The position numbers and the translations under genes were made by a program. 64,000 nucleotides of DNA. Origin: Acidobacteriota bacterium (GTDB lineage: Bacteria; Acidobacteriota; UBA6911; RPQK01; JAJDTT01). Shown here one piece after another: positions 47,384 to 56,470 of the stretch. The stretch spans positions 45,256 to 109,255 of the forward strand of contig JAPPLF010000096.1 of assembly GCA_028874215.1 (NCBI GenBank), in the 5' to 3' direction. Under the pieces are notes generated by a model, which searched no databases, was not told the origin of the DNA, and saw only the letters and a list, made by a program, of their open reading frames with translations. How positions within the stretch are numbered: the first letter of the stretch is position 1; every line of letters begins with the position of its first letter.

Positions 47384-49624
47384 TCACAGCGGCTCGTCGG
47401 AGGCGAACCGGCGCAGCACGTTGCCGGTGATGCGCGAAACCGCGTTGTCGTAACCGTTGTAGGAAAGGCTGCCGCACCAGGCGATCGAACCCACCGAGAA
47501 GACGGCTCCGCCCCGGGGTCCTTCGAAATAGACCATGTCCGACCGGATCAGCGGGCTCTTGTCGCCGAACAGGGGGCCGGTCAGATTCTGGAGGTCCTCC
47601 ATCACACACTCGTACCCATCCGAGTGACCGAAGGAGGAGGCCAGCACCAGGGCGTGGGCCGGACTGCCCAGGGCGAGGTCGAATCGGTCCAGCTCGAAGC
47701 CGGCGGCGCCGTACCGGAAAGCCAATGACTCGAAGTCTCCGATCAGGTCGTCCTCGCCGATCCCCTCGAAGATGAAGGCGGCCCGGGGATCGAAACTTCC
47801 GGTCCGCCGCCGATAGGGACGGCCCGATCCCGCTCCCTGCGACGTCATTCCCACACCCACCAGCTTCTGCGGCCCCCGATTCTGATAGCGCCAGAGACCC
47901 CCCAGCTCACCCGTCGTACTGTGGTAGTACTGCCCGTGTTCGGCCTCGCAGCTCCTGCTGCCGCCCCAGCGCCTCACTTCGATGACGTGGGGCCGTTCGG
48001 GATCGACCGCCGTCACCCAGTAGAAGCCGTTTCCGCCCAGGTACATGAATCGTCCGCCGCGGGCCTGGTACGCCTGAAGACCGGCGATCATCTGCCGGGT
48101 CCAGTATTCGGGGTGGCTGCCGGTGAGAACCACCCGGTAGGGAGAGAGGAGTTCGACCCCTTCGTGATGCAGATCCTCGTCGGTGATCACGTCATAGCGG
48201 TAGGAATTGGCCTCCAGCCAGTCCACCAGGTGGAGGTCTCCGCTGAGCTGATGGGGAGAACCCGCGCCCAGCGAGAGCGGGGGCAGGCGGTGCTCCGGCC
48301 TCATGTTGACGATGGGCTTGAGGCGCGAGGAGTAATGGGCGCAACTGCCGTCGGTATGCAGGTCGTACAGGCTGTGGAGCCGTTCATTGACGATGAACTG
48401 GTCCTGGGGCCGCGACGAGCCGGGCTCCAGGCCCTTGACTGCCATACGATCCGGATTGTTGAACTTCTGGTTGGCGTAGGCGAGATAGCTGAAGGTGGGC
48501 GCCAGGAAGGCGATGTCGGCGGTGGCGGTGCCTCGTCGGGGCCGGACGAAGAAGGGGATGTGGTCCTCGGCGTCCGAGGCGGTCAGCCGGGCGGCGTAGA
48601 CCCCGCTGCGGAGGTCGGAAGGCACCTCAAATTCGAAGTCGACCTCCCACCCGGCATCTTCCAGATCGTCGTCATGGAAGTGGATGGCGCCGTACTCTCC
48701 GGGCGCCGCCTTGAAATCGACCTCGTTGCCGGTCCAGTTGTGGCCGGTCACGGCTCTCGCCGGCAGGTTGACGGTCTGTCCGTGCAGGCCGTGCGGACCC
48801 GTGTCGATGACCTTTCGTCCGGACGGGCCGAGTGAGAAATCCCATGCCGCCAGCAAGGCCTCATCCACGTCGCCGGGCGCCGCTCCCCCTTTGAGGCCCT
48901 CGACGTCGGCGGACTCCAGCGCCCGCCCGTAGAGGCAGGGACCGTCGATCTTGCCGTTGAAATGCCCGGCCACCTGAGCCCGTGATCCGTCCGGCCGTTT
49001 CCAGCAGGCGCCCATCAGGAGCGGGAACGGACGGGCAACGATGCCTGCCCTCCCGGCGGTAGCGGACGCCACCGCTCCCGACCGGTCCAGCGGCCACGTG
49101 GTGACAGGTTCCTGGTACAGCCGAACGCTCCTTTCCGCGGCATCCCACGTGGCCGCCACGAAGTACCATTGCGATGCCGTCAGCGGTGTCCCGGTCCGAA
49201 ACTTCTCCACCCGGCCGTCGCCGTCGCCGAACCACAGGCTCAGACCCCGGTCCCCGTCCAGGAACAGGCCGTAACCGGCATGATCCGATTCGGACCACTG
49301 GGTCAGGATCCCCTGCCCCGCTTTTTCCGGCATCGTGGGACGGATCCAGGCCTGAAACGTGAACCCGCCGGTAAAATCGAGGACCGACGGATCGGGGACC
49401 ACGAGATACGATCCGCGATGGAACGGCTGGACCCGGCCCGGGTATCGGCCGTTCGCCGGAGCCGCCACCGGCTCGGACTTGACGCCCGGCCCCTTGGGGT
49501 TGTCGTCGCCGTGAATCAGGCGCACGATCCCGGCCCGATAGGCGTCCGTCCGGCAACTGACCATGAACCGGACCGTCTCGCCCTGCTGGACGCTGAGCCG
49601 GTCGCCGTAGCCGACGATCTTCAT
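47384..49624 (-). CDS. N,N-dimethylformamidase large-subunit-like protein with LamG-like domain
   Basis: 746 residues, ATG 49624 with GGAGG seven bases upstream. N-terminus KIVGYGDRLSVQQGETVRFM, VRLIHGDDNPKGPG and a LamG/concanavalin-like domain (GGFTFQAWIRP, GKIDGPCLYGRALESADVEG) match the DmfA2 layout as I remember it. The C-terminal part has FSYLAYANQKFNN, VVLTGSHPEYWTRQMI, FMYLGGNGFYWVTAVDPERP and EAEHGQYYHST, which carry candidate Tyr, Tyr and Glu iron ligands of the unusual two-Tyr-one-carboxylate centre of dimethylformamidase. No small-subunit gene is adjacent. The substrate may be another small amide. Divergent from the KARI-like gene. Confidence 0.8.
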   Translation of the reverse strand: MKIVGYGDRLSVQQGETVRFMVSCRTDAYRAGIVRLIHGDDNPKGPGVKSEPVAAPANGRYPGRVQPFHRGSYLVVPDPSVLDFTGGFTFQAWIRPTMPEKAGQGILTQWSESDHAGYGLFLDGDRGLSLWFGDGDGRVEKFRTGTPLTASQWYFVAATWDAAERSVRLYQEPVTTWPLDRSGAVASATAGRAGIVARPFPLLMGACWKRPDGSRAQVAGHFNGKIDGPCLYGRALESADVEGLKGGAAPGDVDEALLAAWDFSLGPSGRKVIDTGPHGLHGQTVNLPARAVTGHNWTGNEVDFKAAPGEYGAIHFHDDDLEDAGWEVDFEFEVPSDLRSGVYAARLTASDAEDHIPFFVRPRRGTATADIAFLAPTFSYLAYANQKFNNPDRMAVKGLEPGSSRPQDQFIVNERLHSLYDLHTDGSCAHYSSRLKPIVNMRPEHRLPPLSLGAGSPHQLSGDLHLVDWLEANSYRYDVITDEDLHHEGVELLSPYRVVLTGSHPEYWTRQMIAGLQAYQARGGRFMYLGGNGFYWVTAVDPERPHVIEVRRWGGSRSCEAEHGQYYHSTTGELGGLWRYQNRGPQKLVGVGMTSQGAGSGRPYRRRTGSFDPRAAFIFEGIGEDDLIGDFESLAFRYGAAGFELDRFDLALGSPAHALVLASSFGHSDGYECVMEDLQNLTGPLFGDKSPLIRSDMVYFEGPRGGAVFSVGSIAWCGSLSYNGYDNAVSRITGNVLRRFASDEPL

Positions 49625-49645
49625 TCCAGCCCCTCCGCGCTCACA

Positions 49646-49674
49646 TTGACATCCCCCACCGGCGGGCGTCTAAT
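49646..49674 (+). promoter_or_regulatory. predicted sigma70 promoter for the KARI-like gene
   Basis: Perfect -35 TTGACA (49646-49651), 17-nt spacer and -10 TCTAAT (49669-49674, five of six to TATAAT), about 83 nt before the ATG at 49757. It is the best sigma70-like match I found in the window. Confidence 0.65.
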
Positions 49675-49756
49675 GTGGAAAAGGTTTCGAACAGGGGTCG
49701 TGAATGACCGCGGCTCGTCACTCCTCAATTCCATTTCGTTCAGGAAGGTTAGCACA

Positions 49757-50773
49757 ATGGCAGAAGCGAAAGGCACGCTGAAACGGGATCGTTTCTACAC
49801 CGAAGAGGACGCCGATCTCGGTCTGATCAAGGACCTCCCGATCGCGGTCCTCGGCTACGGTAGCCAGGGGCACGCCCAGGCCCAGAACATGAGGGACCAG
49901 GGTCTCGACGTCATCATCGGAAACGTCGAAGACCGTTTCGCGGAACAGGCCCGGGGCGACGGGTTCGAAGTCGTCCCCATCCCCGACGCCGTTCAGCGCG
50001 GCCGGGTGATCCTGATGCTGATTCCTGACGAGGTGCAGCCTGCCGTCTTCAAAACCGATATCGGACCGCATCTGACCCCGGACCACACCCTGGTCTTCGC
50101 CAGCGGATACGCCGTGCATTTCGGGCTCATCACACCGCCCGACTTCCTGGACGTGATTCTGTCCGTTCCCACCTGCGTGGGCGCCATCGTCCGTGAGCGC
50201 TACGCCCGGGGTCAGGGAATCTTCGGTCACTTCGGCGTTTATCAGGACGTGACGGGACAAGCCCACGATCTGGCCCTGGCCGTCTCCATGGGGATCGGCA
50301 TCCTGCGCTTCGGGGCCACCGAAACCACCTTCGGAGACGAGGTCGCCGTCAATCTCTTCGCCGAGACCGCGGGCCTGAGCGGCATGATCAAGTACCTCCT
50401 GACCGCCTTCGAAGTCCTGGTGGAAGCAGGCTTTTCGGCCGAGAAGGCCTACGGCGAGACCTTCTACGAAATTCAATTCCTCACCGAGTCCATCTGCCGA
50501 ATGCCCTTCGGCCAGGCGGTCGCCTTCGGATCGCCCACCGCCACCTACCTGGCGCTGACCAAGACCGGCGACGTGGTCACCGAAGACGTTCGGGAGCGTA
50601 TGCGGCAGATGCTGGCCCGGATCAAGGCCGGCGAGCTGGTCCGCGACTGGAACCTGGAGCAGTTGGCCGGCTGCCCGGTCCTGAACCAGTGCCGGCGGGA
50701 GATCCTGGAACACCCCATCAGCGAAGTGGAGGAACTCTTCCTGGAACGGAAGCTGGCGTCGGGCGGCGTCTAG
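49757..50773 (+). CDS. ketol-acid reductoisomerase-like protein with altered active site
   Basis: 338 residues, the usual length of a class I KARI. The Rossmann domain is intact (IAVLGYGSQGHAQAQNM, G33 onward; VILMLIPDEVQPAVF), and the knotted C-terminal domain is collinear (ETTFGDEVAVNLFAETAG, FEVLVEAGFSAEKAYGETFY). Key residues differ from true KARI: the catalytic His of FAHGF is Ser116 in FASGY; the Lys of APKxPGH is Thr139 in VPTCVGA; the first metal Asp of DLFGEQ is Asn199. Glu203, Glu234 and Glu238 remain. The phosphate-binding GLRxGS loop is replaced by GNVED, hinting at NADH rather than NADPH. No other branched-chain amino acid genes are nearby, so I do not name it ilvC. It may reduce or isomerise another substrate. 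Confidence 0.8.
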   Translation: MAEAKGTLKRDRFYTEEDADLGLIKDLPIAVLGYGSQGHAQAQNMRDQGLDVIIGNVEDRFAEQARGDGFEVVPIPDAVQRGRVILMLIPDEVQPAVFKTDIGPHLTPDHTLVFASGYAVHFGLITPPDFLDVILSVPTCVGAIVRERYARGQGIFGHFGVYQDVTGQAHDLALAVSMGIGILRFGATETTFGDEVAVNLFAETAGLSGMIKYLLTAFEVLVEAGFSAEKAYGETFYEIQFLTESICRMPFGQAVAFGSPTATYLALTKTGDVVTEDVRERMRQMLARIKAGELVRDWNLEQLAGCPVLNQCRREILEHPISEVEELFLERKLASGGV

Positions 50774-50791
50774 CCTCCTGCCGCATCCACT

Positions 50792-51865
50792 CTACGAGCG
50801 TTCCCAGGCTTCGGCCAAGTGGCCGCTCCACCCCAGGATGAACATCGCGGAGATCAGAATCACGACGGCAATGGCCATGAACCCCAGCGGTCTTCTACCG
50901 CTGCCGGCCCATTCTCCGCTGACCGCCCCCCAGAGATTGGCGCTCAGGATTCCCATAGAGGAGAGCATGGGGAATCCGATCACTTCGCCTAGATTGCCGA
51001 TTTTCCAGGTGCCGACCCCGTAGAGCAGCAGCCCCATGGGTCCCAGCAACCCCATGCCCAGGCCGATGACATAGTCCCGGGAGGGAGGCAGGAACAGACC
51101 CCAGGTCTTCTTCCTGGTGATGACGTAGGCGCAGTAGGCGGCGTTGACCAGCGAGCCGGCCGTCATCCCGATGGCCCAGATCACGTTGAGGGCCAGAAAG
51201 GGGAGCGTGCCCCGCTGCTCGGCCAGCTCGGCCAGAGGAGCCCCATAGGCGAAACTCAGATTGATCATGGGATTGAGGAGACCCGAAAGAACGGCGGCGA
51301 TCACGCCGTACTTGACGTGAATGTCGAGCCGCCACTGCTTGACCTCTCCGCTCGCCGAGGCGGCCTCCGCCGGGGCCGCTGATTTGTCCTTGAGGTGGCC
51401 GGCCCAGGAACAGAACACGACTCCCACCACCGCCACCAATACCCCGCCCATGATGATCCGTCCCTGCATGGTGAAGAGTTGTTCCCGGTGGAGCAGCACC
51501 AGGGGGGATATGGATCCGACCGCCGCCCCCAATCCGGTGGCAATAGCGTAACTGAGCCCCATGCCCGCCATCTTCAAAGCGAGGCCGAAAAAAACAGCGC
51601 CGAATCCGAAACCGAAACCGAAGATGAAGACCCGGAAGATATCGAGTCCGGATGCCGCCGCCAGGACGCCCATGAGATCGTTGACCGTCACGAAGCTCAG
51701 GATCCAGGGCATGAAGCAGAAGGAGATGACGGAGTAGACCATCCAGAGGTGTTCCCATCGCCAGACCCGAATCCACTTCAGGCCCAGTCCGAGCCCGCCG
51801 TCAATGAAGGCGCCCAGAGAGATGAGGGCAATGCCGAAAACGATATGGGCGGAGTCACCGAACAT
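50792..51865 (-). CDS. RhaT-like sugar/proton symporter (L-rhamnose transporter family)
   Basis: 357 residues from ATG 51865, eight bases after AGG; a GTG three codons upstream is possible. About ten hydrophobic segments: IVFGIALISLGAFIDGGLG, LWMVYSVISFCFMPWILSF, GFGFGFGAVFFGLALKMAGM, LSYAIATGLGAAVGSISPLV, VKYGVIAAVLSGLLNPMINL and YVIGLGMGLLGPMGLLLYGV. The length and topology fit the drug/metabolite-type RhaT family, which imports L-rhamnose with protons. Substrate by homology only. It is divergent from the sugar ABC importer and shares with it an intergenic region holding a palindromic operator. Confidence 0.75.
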   Translation of the reverse strand: MFGDSAHIVFGIALISLGAFIDGGLGLGLKWIRVWRWEHLWMVYSVISFCFMPWILSFVTVNDLMGVLAAASGLDIFRVFIFGFGFGFGAVFFGLALKMAGMGLSYAIATGLGAAVGSISPLVLLHREQLFTMQGRIIMGGVLVAVVGVVFCSWAGHLKDKSAAPAEAASASGEVKQWRLDIHVKYGVIAAVLSGLLNPMINLSFAYGAPLAELAEQRGTLPFLALNVIWAIGMTAGSLVNAAYCAYVITRKKTWGLFLPPSRDYVIGLGMGLLGPMGLLLYGVGTWKIGNLGEVIGFPMLSSMGILSANLWGAVSGEWAGSGRRPLGFMAIAVVILISAMFILGWSGHLAEAWERS

Positions 51866-51987
51866 TTCAAACACCTGCTTTCAGACTCGCCCGGGAGGGG
51901 TTGGGCTTACGAACGCCGCCGCACAATGCGGACGGTCACATTGGTCAGGAGTCTACATGGAGGAAGGAGGAAAGAAAAAAGAAGGAA

Positions 51988-52016
51988 TCGACGTGATTTA
52001 TTATGAATAGTAAAAT
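51988..52016 (+). promoter_or_regulatory. predicted promoter of the sugar ABC importer operon
   Basis: -35-like TCGACG (51988-51993), 17-nt spacer, -10 TAAAAT (52011-52016, five of six) in an AT-rich stretch. Transcription would start near 52023, just before the palindrome at 52033. The leader to the first start codon would be about 220 nt, and I see no known riboswitch in it. Confidence 0.5.
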
Positions 52017-52032
52017 ATGGGCCGGAATTGTC

Positions 52033-52047
52033 TGTTTACAGTAAACA
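52033..52047. promoter_or_regulatory. perfect palindrome, candidate LacI/GntR-type operator
   Basis: TGTTTACAGTAAACA has perfect 7-bp arms around one base. LacI-family operators commonly read TGTAAAC/GTTTACA-like; this is the same letters in a related arrangement. It sits about ten bases after the predicted start of transcription, where a bound repressor would block, between two divergent sugar transport units. Confidence 0.55.
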
Positions 52048-52068
52048 ATGCCTGAAAAATGCCTGAAA
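52047..52068 (+). repeat. tandem direct repeat, 11-nt unit
   Basis: AATGCCTGAAA is present twice back to back (52047-52057 and 52058-52068), starting at the last base of the palindrome. It may be a second protein-binding site in the same control region. Confidence 0.5.
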
Positions 52069-52245
52069 AAGGGAAAACGACCGTGTTTCGGTTGCCCGCG
52101 CCCGCTGTCCGCCACTCCATTGGGAGGTCGGTCGTACTCTGGGAGTTCGGCGGCTGTAAGCCTCGCTCCAATTTCCCGGCTTGGGGGATTCCGATCTGCA
52201 ATACTGGTGAACCAAGAAACGGCCCGCCTCACTGGAGGACCGGGA

Positions 52246-53562
52246 ATGGGGTCCAGCCTGCGAATTTCACGGCGCGAACTGCTCAGACGAGGGGCCATGA
52301 TCGCGGGAACGCCGGCGGCGTTCCCGTTCGTGGGCAGTTGCGGACCGGGCGGTGCGCCCGGCGGCGGCCCGGACCGTCTCACCCTCCGAACCTGGAGTCC
52401 GGACACCCGGGACGCGGCGCTGGCCTCGGAGAGGTGGTGGCATGACGCCTTCATGGCCGCCAATCCTCAGCTACGGGTGGAACAACTCACGGTCCCCTAC
52501 GATGAGGACACGGTCAAGCTGAAGGCCGCGCACCGCGCCGGGACCAACGTCCCGGACATCCTCTGGACCTACAATCAGAACCTCTACGCCTACGGCCTCG
52601 AAGGTCTGGTCCGCCCTCTCAACGACCTCATGTCCCGGATCGGTCCGGACCGCTATCCGCGGCAGGTTCTGGACGGAATCCGGGTGGAGGGGACCTACTA
52701 CTCCGTTCCCTTCGTCGGCTTCCCGTTCTTCGTCTACTGCCGAAAGGACCTCTACGCCGCGAAGGGACTCCGTCCCCCCGAGACGCACGAGGAGCTGCTG
52801 GAAAACGTCGCCGCCCTGCACGATCCGCCCGGCCGTTACGGCTATCTGTTGACGAACCAATACATCGCCGACACCTTCAATCTCAAGACGGCCATGTGGA
52901 CCCATGGCGCCTACTTCTTCGACGCCGAGGACAACCTGGCTTTGGACCGGCCCGAAACCCTGAGGGCCTGGGCCTTCTACAAGAAGCTGGGGAAATATTC
53001 CCCGCCCGGGTCCATGGCCCAGGGCGACCTGGAGAGCCGGGAGCTGATGCTGGACGGCCGAGTCGCCCACATGTTCACGACCACCAGTTTCGCCGCCGAC
53101 TTCGGCCCCGAGGACCTGACCCGCCAGGGGGCGTTCGCCTACCCCATCCAACCCGGGGCCAGGGGGGCGTCCCTCGATTTCAATGCGCTCGCGCTGCCGG
53201 CCCGGTCGAGGCAACCCGAACTCGCCAAGGACATGATCGGTTTCCTTCTGGAGCCGGAAAACTTCCAGGAGTTTCTGACCCGGACCGTGGTGGGATGGGT
53301 TCCCATGCTCGAGGACGCCTGGACCGACCGGTACCTGAATCACCCCCGGATCGCGGCGGTGAGAGAGTACCTGGAAGTGGGCCGGATCTCGCAGGAGACC
53401 GGGATTGTCTCCACGGGGTATTTCGGGCCTTCCCGGCACTCCAGGGTCCTGATCGCCACCGATATCGAAAAACAGATCGGAGACCGGCTGGTGGTCTTCG
53501 ACCAGAGTCCCGAGGAGGTCCTGGAATGGGCCGCCTCGGTGCTGCGGAAAGCACTTGCCTGA
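52246..53562 (+). CDS. sugar ABC transporter substrate-binding lipoprotein, Tat-type signal
   Basis: 438 residues from ATG 52246, seven bases after GGAGG. The signal RISRRELLRRGAMIAG (twin arginine) ends in a lipobox-like FPFVGSC, so it is probably a Tat-exported lipoprotein. The mature protein is a family 1 extracellular solute-binding protein: RLTLRTWSPDTRDAALAS, TVKLKAAHRAGTNVPDILWT, VPFVGFPFFVYCRKDLYAAK, GRVAHMFTTTSFAADF and LAKDMIGFLLEPENFQEFL. It feeds the two permeases and ATPase that follow. Ligand: a sugar or oligosaccharide, unidentified. Confidence 0.88.
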   Translation: MGSSLRISRRELLRRGAMIAGTPAAFPFVGSCGPGGAPGGGPDRLTLRTWSPDTRDAALASERWWHDAFMAANPQLRVEQLTVPYDEDTVKLKAAHRAGTNVPDILWTYNQNLYAYGLEGLVRPLNDLMSRIGPDRYPRQVLDGIRVEGTYYSVPFVGFPFFVYCRKDLYAAKGLRPPETHEELLENVAALHDPPGRYGYLLTNQYIADTFNLKTAMWTHGAYFFDAEDNLALDRPETLRAWAFYKKLGKYSPPGSMAQGDLESRELMLDGRVAHMFTTTSFAADFGPEDLTRQGAFAYPIQPGARGASLDFNALALPARSRQPELAKDMIGFLLEPENFQEFLTRTVVGWVPMLEDAWTDRYLNHPRIAAVREYLEVGRISQETGIVSTGYFGPSRHSRVLIATDIEKQIGDRLVVFDQSPEEVLEWAASVLRKALA

Positions 53563-53576
53563 GTTTCGGATCCCGG

Positions 53577-54461
53577 ATGCGGGCTGCAGACTTGAAGCAC
53601 AGCGTCTACGTACAGATCGCCGGGGTGGTTCTGACGATTCCCGCCATGCTGTTGCTGGCGCTGGGGGTCGTGTTCCCCTTCGTCACGGCGGTGTGGTGGA
53701 GTCTCTCGCCCGAAGCAGGTACGGGTCCGACTCTGGCCGGTTACCGCTGGATCCTGGACCCCGCGTTCTTTGAAGCCTTCAAGCACAGCCTCTACATCGG
53801 CGTGGGGTCGGTTCTTCTGGAACTCGTCATCGCCATTCCGGCAGCGATCCTGCTCAATCAGGCGATCCCGGCCCGCGGGTTCTGCCGGACGGCGCTGATG
53901 CTGCCGTGGGCGGTTCCCACCATTGCCGTGGCCGCCGCGTTCCTGTGGCTGGCCAACACCAACTACGGGCTTTTCAACCAGTTGGGACTCGAACTCGGGC
54001 TGCTGGAGGCTCCCATCGCGTTTCTGGGTTCTCCGGCGCTGGCGCTGCCCAGCGTGACCATCGCGCACGCCTGGAAAGGCCTGCCGTTGGTCTTCATCAT
54101 CATTCTGTCCGCTCTCCAATCGCTCCCGCCCGAACTGATGGAAGCGGCCCGGGTGGACGGCGCCGGCCGCATGGCTCAGTTCACCCATGTGATCCTGCCC
54201 CATCTCAAGCCCTCCATCGCCCTGGCGGCGGTGCTCTCGGGCATCTACAACTTTTCCCTCTTCGACATCACCTTCCTGCTGACCGGCGGCGGACCGGCGG
54301 GTAAGACCACGACGCTTCCCCTGCTGCTCTACTACCAGGAGTTCAAGGCTCTGGATACGGCCCGGGCGGCGGTGGCGGGCGTTTCGATCTTCGCTGCCGG
54401 CCTGCTGGCGCTGGCCGTGCTGGGGTGGAGTTCGCTCGACAGGGAGGCGAGGAAAACCTGA
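53577..54461 (+). CDS. sugar ABC transporter permease (MalF/UgpA type)
   Basis: 294 residues from ATG 53577; the frame extends upstream inside the neighbour and is discounted. Six membrane segments, with the EAA loop at LPPELMEAARVDGAGRMAQF and the second-half ILPHLKPSIALAAVLSGIYN. N-terminal segment IAGVVLTIPAMLLLALGVVF. Its stop shares one base with the next gene's ATG (TGATG), indicating coupled translation of the two permeases. Confidence 0.9.
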   Translation: MRAADLKHSVYVQIAGVVLTIPAMLLLALGVVFPFVTAVWWSLSPEAGTGPTLAGYRWILDPAFFEAFKHSLYIGVGSVLLELVIAIPAAILLNQAIPARGFCRTALMLPWAVPTIAVAAAFLWLANTNYGLFNQLGLELGLLEAPIAFLGSPALALPSVTIAHAWKGLPLVFIIILSALQSLPPELMEAARVDGAGRMAQFTHVILPHLKPSIALAAVLSGIYNFSLFDITFLLTGGGPAGKTTTLPLLLYYQEFKALDTARAAVAGVSIFAAGLLALAVLGWSSLDREARKT

Positions 54462-55360
54462 TGGGCACGGTTCCCCGAAAAGTCTTCGACTCGGATGCCG
54501 GACACCCGATCAAACCCACCTCGTTCGCACGGCGGCGGTCCCGAATGTTGGCGCTCCTGGCGCTGGCCGCGACTCTGGCGATCCTCTTCCCGTTCCTCTG
54601 GATCGTTCTCTCGTCGTTCCGGGACCCCCAAAACTTCCTGACGTTGGATTTACGAGACGCCCTGCCGCGAAGCCTGGACCTCTCCAGCTATCGCCTGGCT
54701 CTGGGCCGAACCGATCTCTTCAGTTGGGTGGGGAACAGCCTGCTGGTGGCGGCTTCGACAACCGTGTTGTCGCTGCTGGTTTCGGCGCCGGCGGCCTTCG
54801 CCCTGAGCCGTCTCCAATTTCGCGGCAAGGCTGCCGTGCAGTGGTTCAGCATGATCAGCTACGCCGTGCCGTCGATCATCATCGTGGTGCCGCTTTTTCT
54901 GATCCTGGTGAAACTGGACCTGAACAACTCCTACGCCGGCCTGATCCTGGTCCACGCCACCTTCACCATCCCCTTGGCGACCTGGGTCCTGCGCGACTTC
55001 TACCGGTCCATTCCCCCCGACCTGGAGGAGGCGGGGTACGTGGACGGAGCCAACCTGCTTCAGGTCCTCCGGCACATCGTCCTCCCCCTGTCGATCCCGG
55101 GTCTGCTGGCCGCAGGTTCCTATGCCTTCATCCTTTCCTGGAACGACTTCCTGTTCGCGCTGGTGATCATGGACGAAGCCGCGGCGTATACTGCCCCGGT
55201 GGGTGTGCACGCCTACTTCACCGGGCGGTTCCTGGGCGAGTCGACCTGGGCCCAACTGATGGCCGCATCCTCCATCGTCAGTCTTCCCAGCGTCCTCCTC
55301 TTCGGGTTCTTTCAGCGTTACCTGGTGTCGGGATTCCTGAGGTCGGGAGTGAAGGGATGA
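54461..55360 (+). CDS. sugar ABC transporter permease (MalG/UgpE type)
   Basis: 299 residues from ATG 54461 behind GAGG. Inner-membrane permease with NSLLVAASTTVLSLLVSAPA, a typical EAA loop IPPDLEEAGYVDGANLLQVL, ILSWNDFLFALVIMDE and a C-terminal GFFQRYLVSGFLRSGVKG, which is the classical RGFxxGAVKG-like ending of carbohydrate permeases. It partners the preceding permease. The stop is 15 nt before the ATPase TTG. Confidence 0.92.
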   Translation: MGTVPRKVFDSDAGHPIKPTSFARRRSRMLALLALAATLAILFPFLWIVLSSFRDPQNFLTLDLRDALPRSLDLSSYRLALGRTDLFSWVGNSLLVAASTTVLSLLVSAPAAFALSRLQFRGKAAVQWFSMISYAVPSIIIVVPLFLILVKLDLNNSYAGLILVHATFTIPLATWVLRDFYRSIPPDLEEAGYVDGANLLQVLRHIVLPLSIPGLLAAGSYAFILSWNDFLFALVIMDEAAAYTAPVGVHAYFTGRFLGESTWAQLMAASSIVSLPSVLLFGFFQRYLVSGFLRSGVKG

Positions 55361-55375
55361 AGGAGGGCTCGACCC

Positions 55376-56470
55376 TTGGCTGACGTCGGACTCAAGGGGG
55401 TCACCAAGACCTTCCCGGGAAGCGTACTTGCGGTGTCGGACCTGACGCTGCAAGTGGAGCACGGGCAATTCGCGGTCCTCCTGGGGCCTTCCGGCTGTGG
55501 AAAATCCACGACGCTGCGCCTCATCGCGGGGCTGGAGGAACCGGACCAGGGCGAGATTCTCATCGGCGGCGAGGTTGTCAACCACCTCCCTCCCCAAAAG
55601 CGGGATCTGGCCATGGTGTTCCAGTCCTATGCCCTCTACCCCCACATGAGCGTCGCTCAAAACATGGGATTCGGCTTGAAAATGCGCCGCGTACCCGCCG
55701 CCGAGATCCGGGACCGGGTCCGGACCGCGGCCCGGCTCCTGGGATTGGAAGAGTTTTTGGAACGCTACCCGAACCAGCTTTCGGGGGGCCAGAAGCAACG
55801 GGTGGCGCTGGGCCGGGCCATCGTGCGCGAGCCGGCGGTGTTCCTGCTGGATGAACCACTGTCCAACCTGGATGCTCAGCTTCGGACCGAGACCCGAGTC
55901 GAGCTATTGAAGCTGCAAAGGCAATTGAACGGCACCTTCATCCTGGTCACCCACGACCAGGTGGAGGCGATGATGCTGGCGGACGTGATCGCCGTGATGA
56001 AGGACGGGACGCTGCAGCAGACGGGAACGCCGGAGGAGATTTACGGCAAACCCGCAAACCTGTTCGTGGCCGGGTTCGTAGGCTCCCCGCCCATGAATCT
56101 CTTCCCCGGGGATCTGTTGCATGAAGACGGCGCCTGGCACTTCCGGGGTGAATTCTCCGTGACCCCGCCCCACCTGAACCAGGGCCAGCCGGCCCGTGAA
56201 GAGAACTTACCCGTCGTCCTCGGCTTCCGTCCCGAGGCGGCGCGAATCTCCCCCGCCGGGCACATCCGGCTGCGGACCGAGTTGGTGGAAAACCGGGGAG
56301 GCCAGAGATTCATCTACGGCTCTGCCAACGGAGGACAGCGGCTTAGCGTCGCCGCGGCTCCCGACTCCTCGATCCGGGCCGGAGAGATCGTTTCCGTTTC
56401 CGTCAACCCGGAACAACTCTTTTTCTTCGATGCCGCGACGGGAAAACGGATCGGCCCGGAAACGGCCTGA
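55376..56470 (+). CDS. sugar ABC transporter ATPase (MalK/UgpC family)
   Basis: 364 residues from a TTG eight bases after AGGAGGG. Walker [18 protein letters not shown]-loop [14 protein letters not shown], signature [17 protein letters not shown], Walker [18 protein letters not shown], switch His in [16 protein letters not shown]. It has the C-terminal OB-type regulatory domain ([30 protein letters not shown]) of MalK/UgpC proteins, which energise several sugar importers. Its 3' end overlaps, on the opposite strand, the end of a truncated secreted-protein ORF. Confidence 0.93.
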   Translation: MADVGLKGVTKTFPGSVLAVSDLTLQVEHGQFAVLLGPSGCGKSTTLRLIAGLEEPDQGEILIGGEVVNHLPPQKRDLAMVFQSYALYPHMSVAQNMGFGLKMRRVPAAEIRDRVRTAARLLGLEEFLERYPNQLSGGQKQRVALGRAIVREPAVFLLDEPLSNLDAQLRTETRVELLKLQRQLNGTFILVTHDQVEAMMLADVIAVMKDGTLQQTGTPEEIYGKPANLFVAGFVGSPPMNLFPGDLLHEDGAWHFRGEFSVTPPHLNQGQPAREENLPVVLGFRPEAARISPAGHIRLRTELVENRGGQRFIYGSANGGQRLSVAAAPDSSIRAGEIVSVSVNPEQLFFFDAATGKRIGPETA

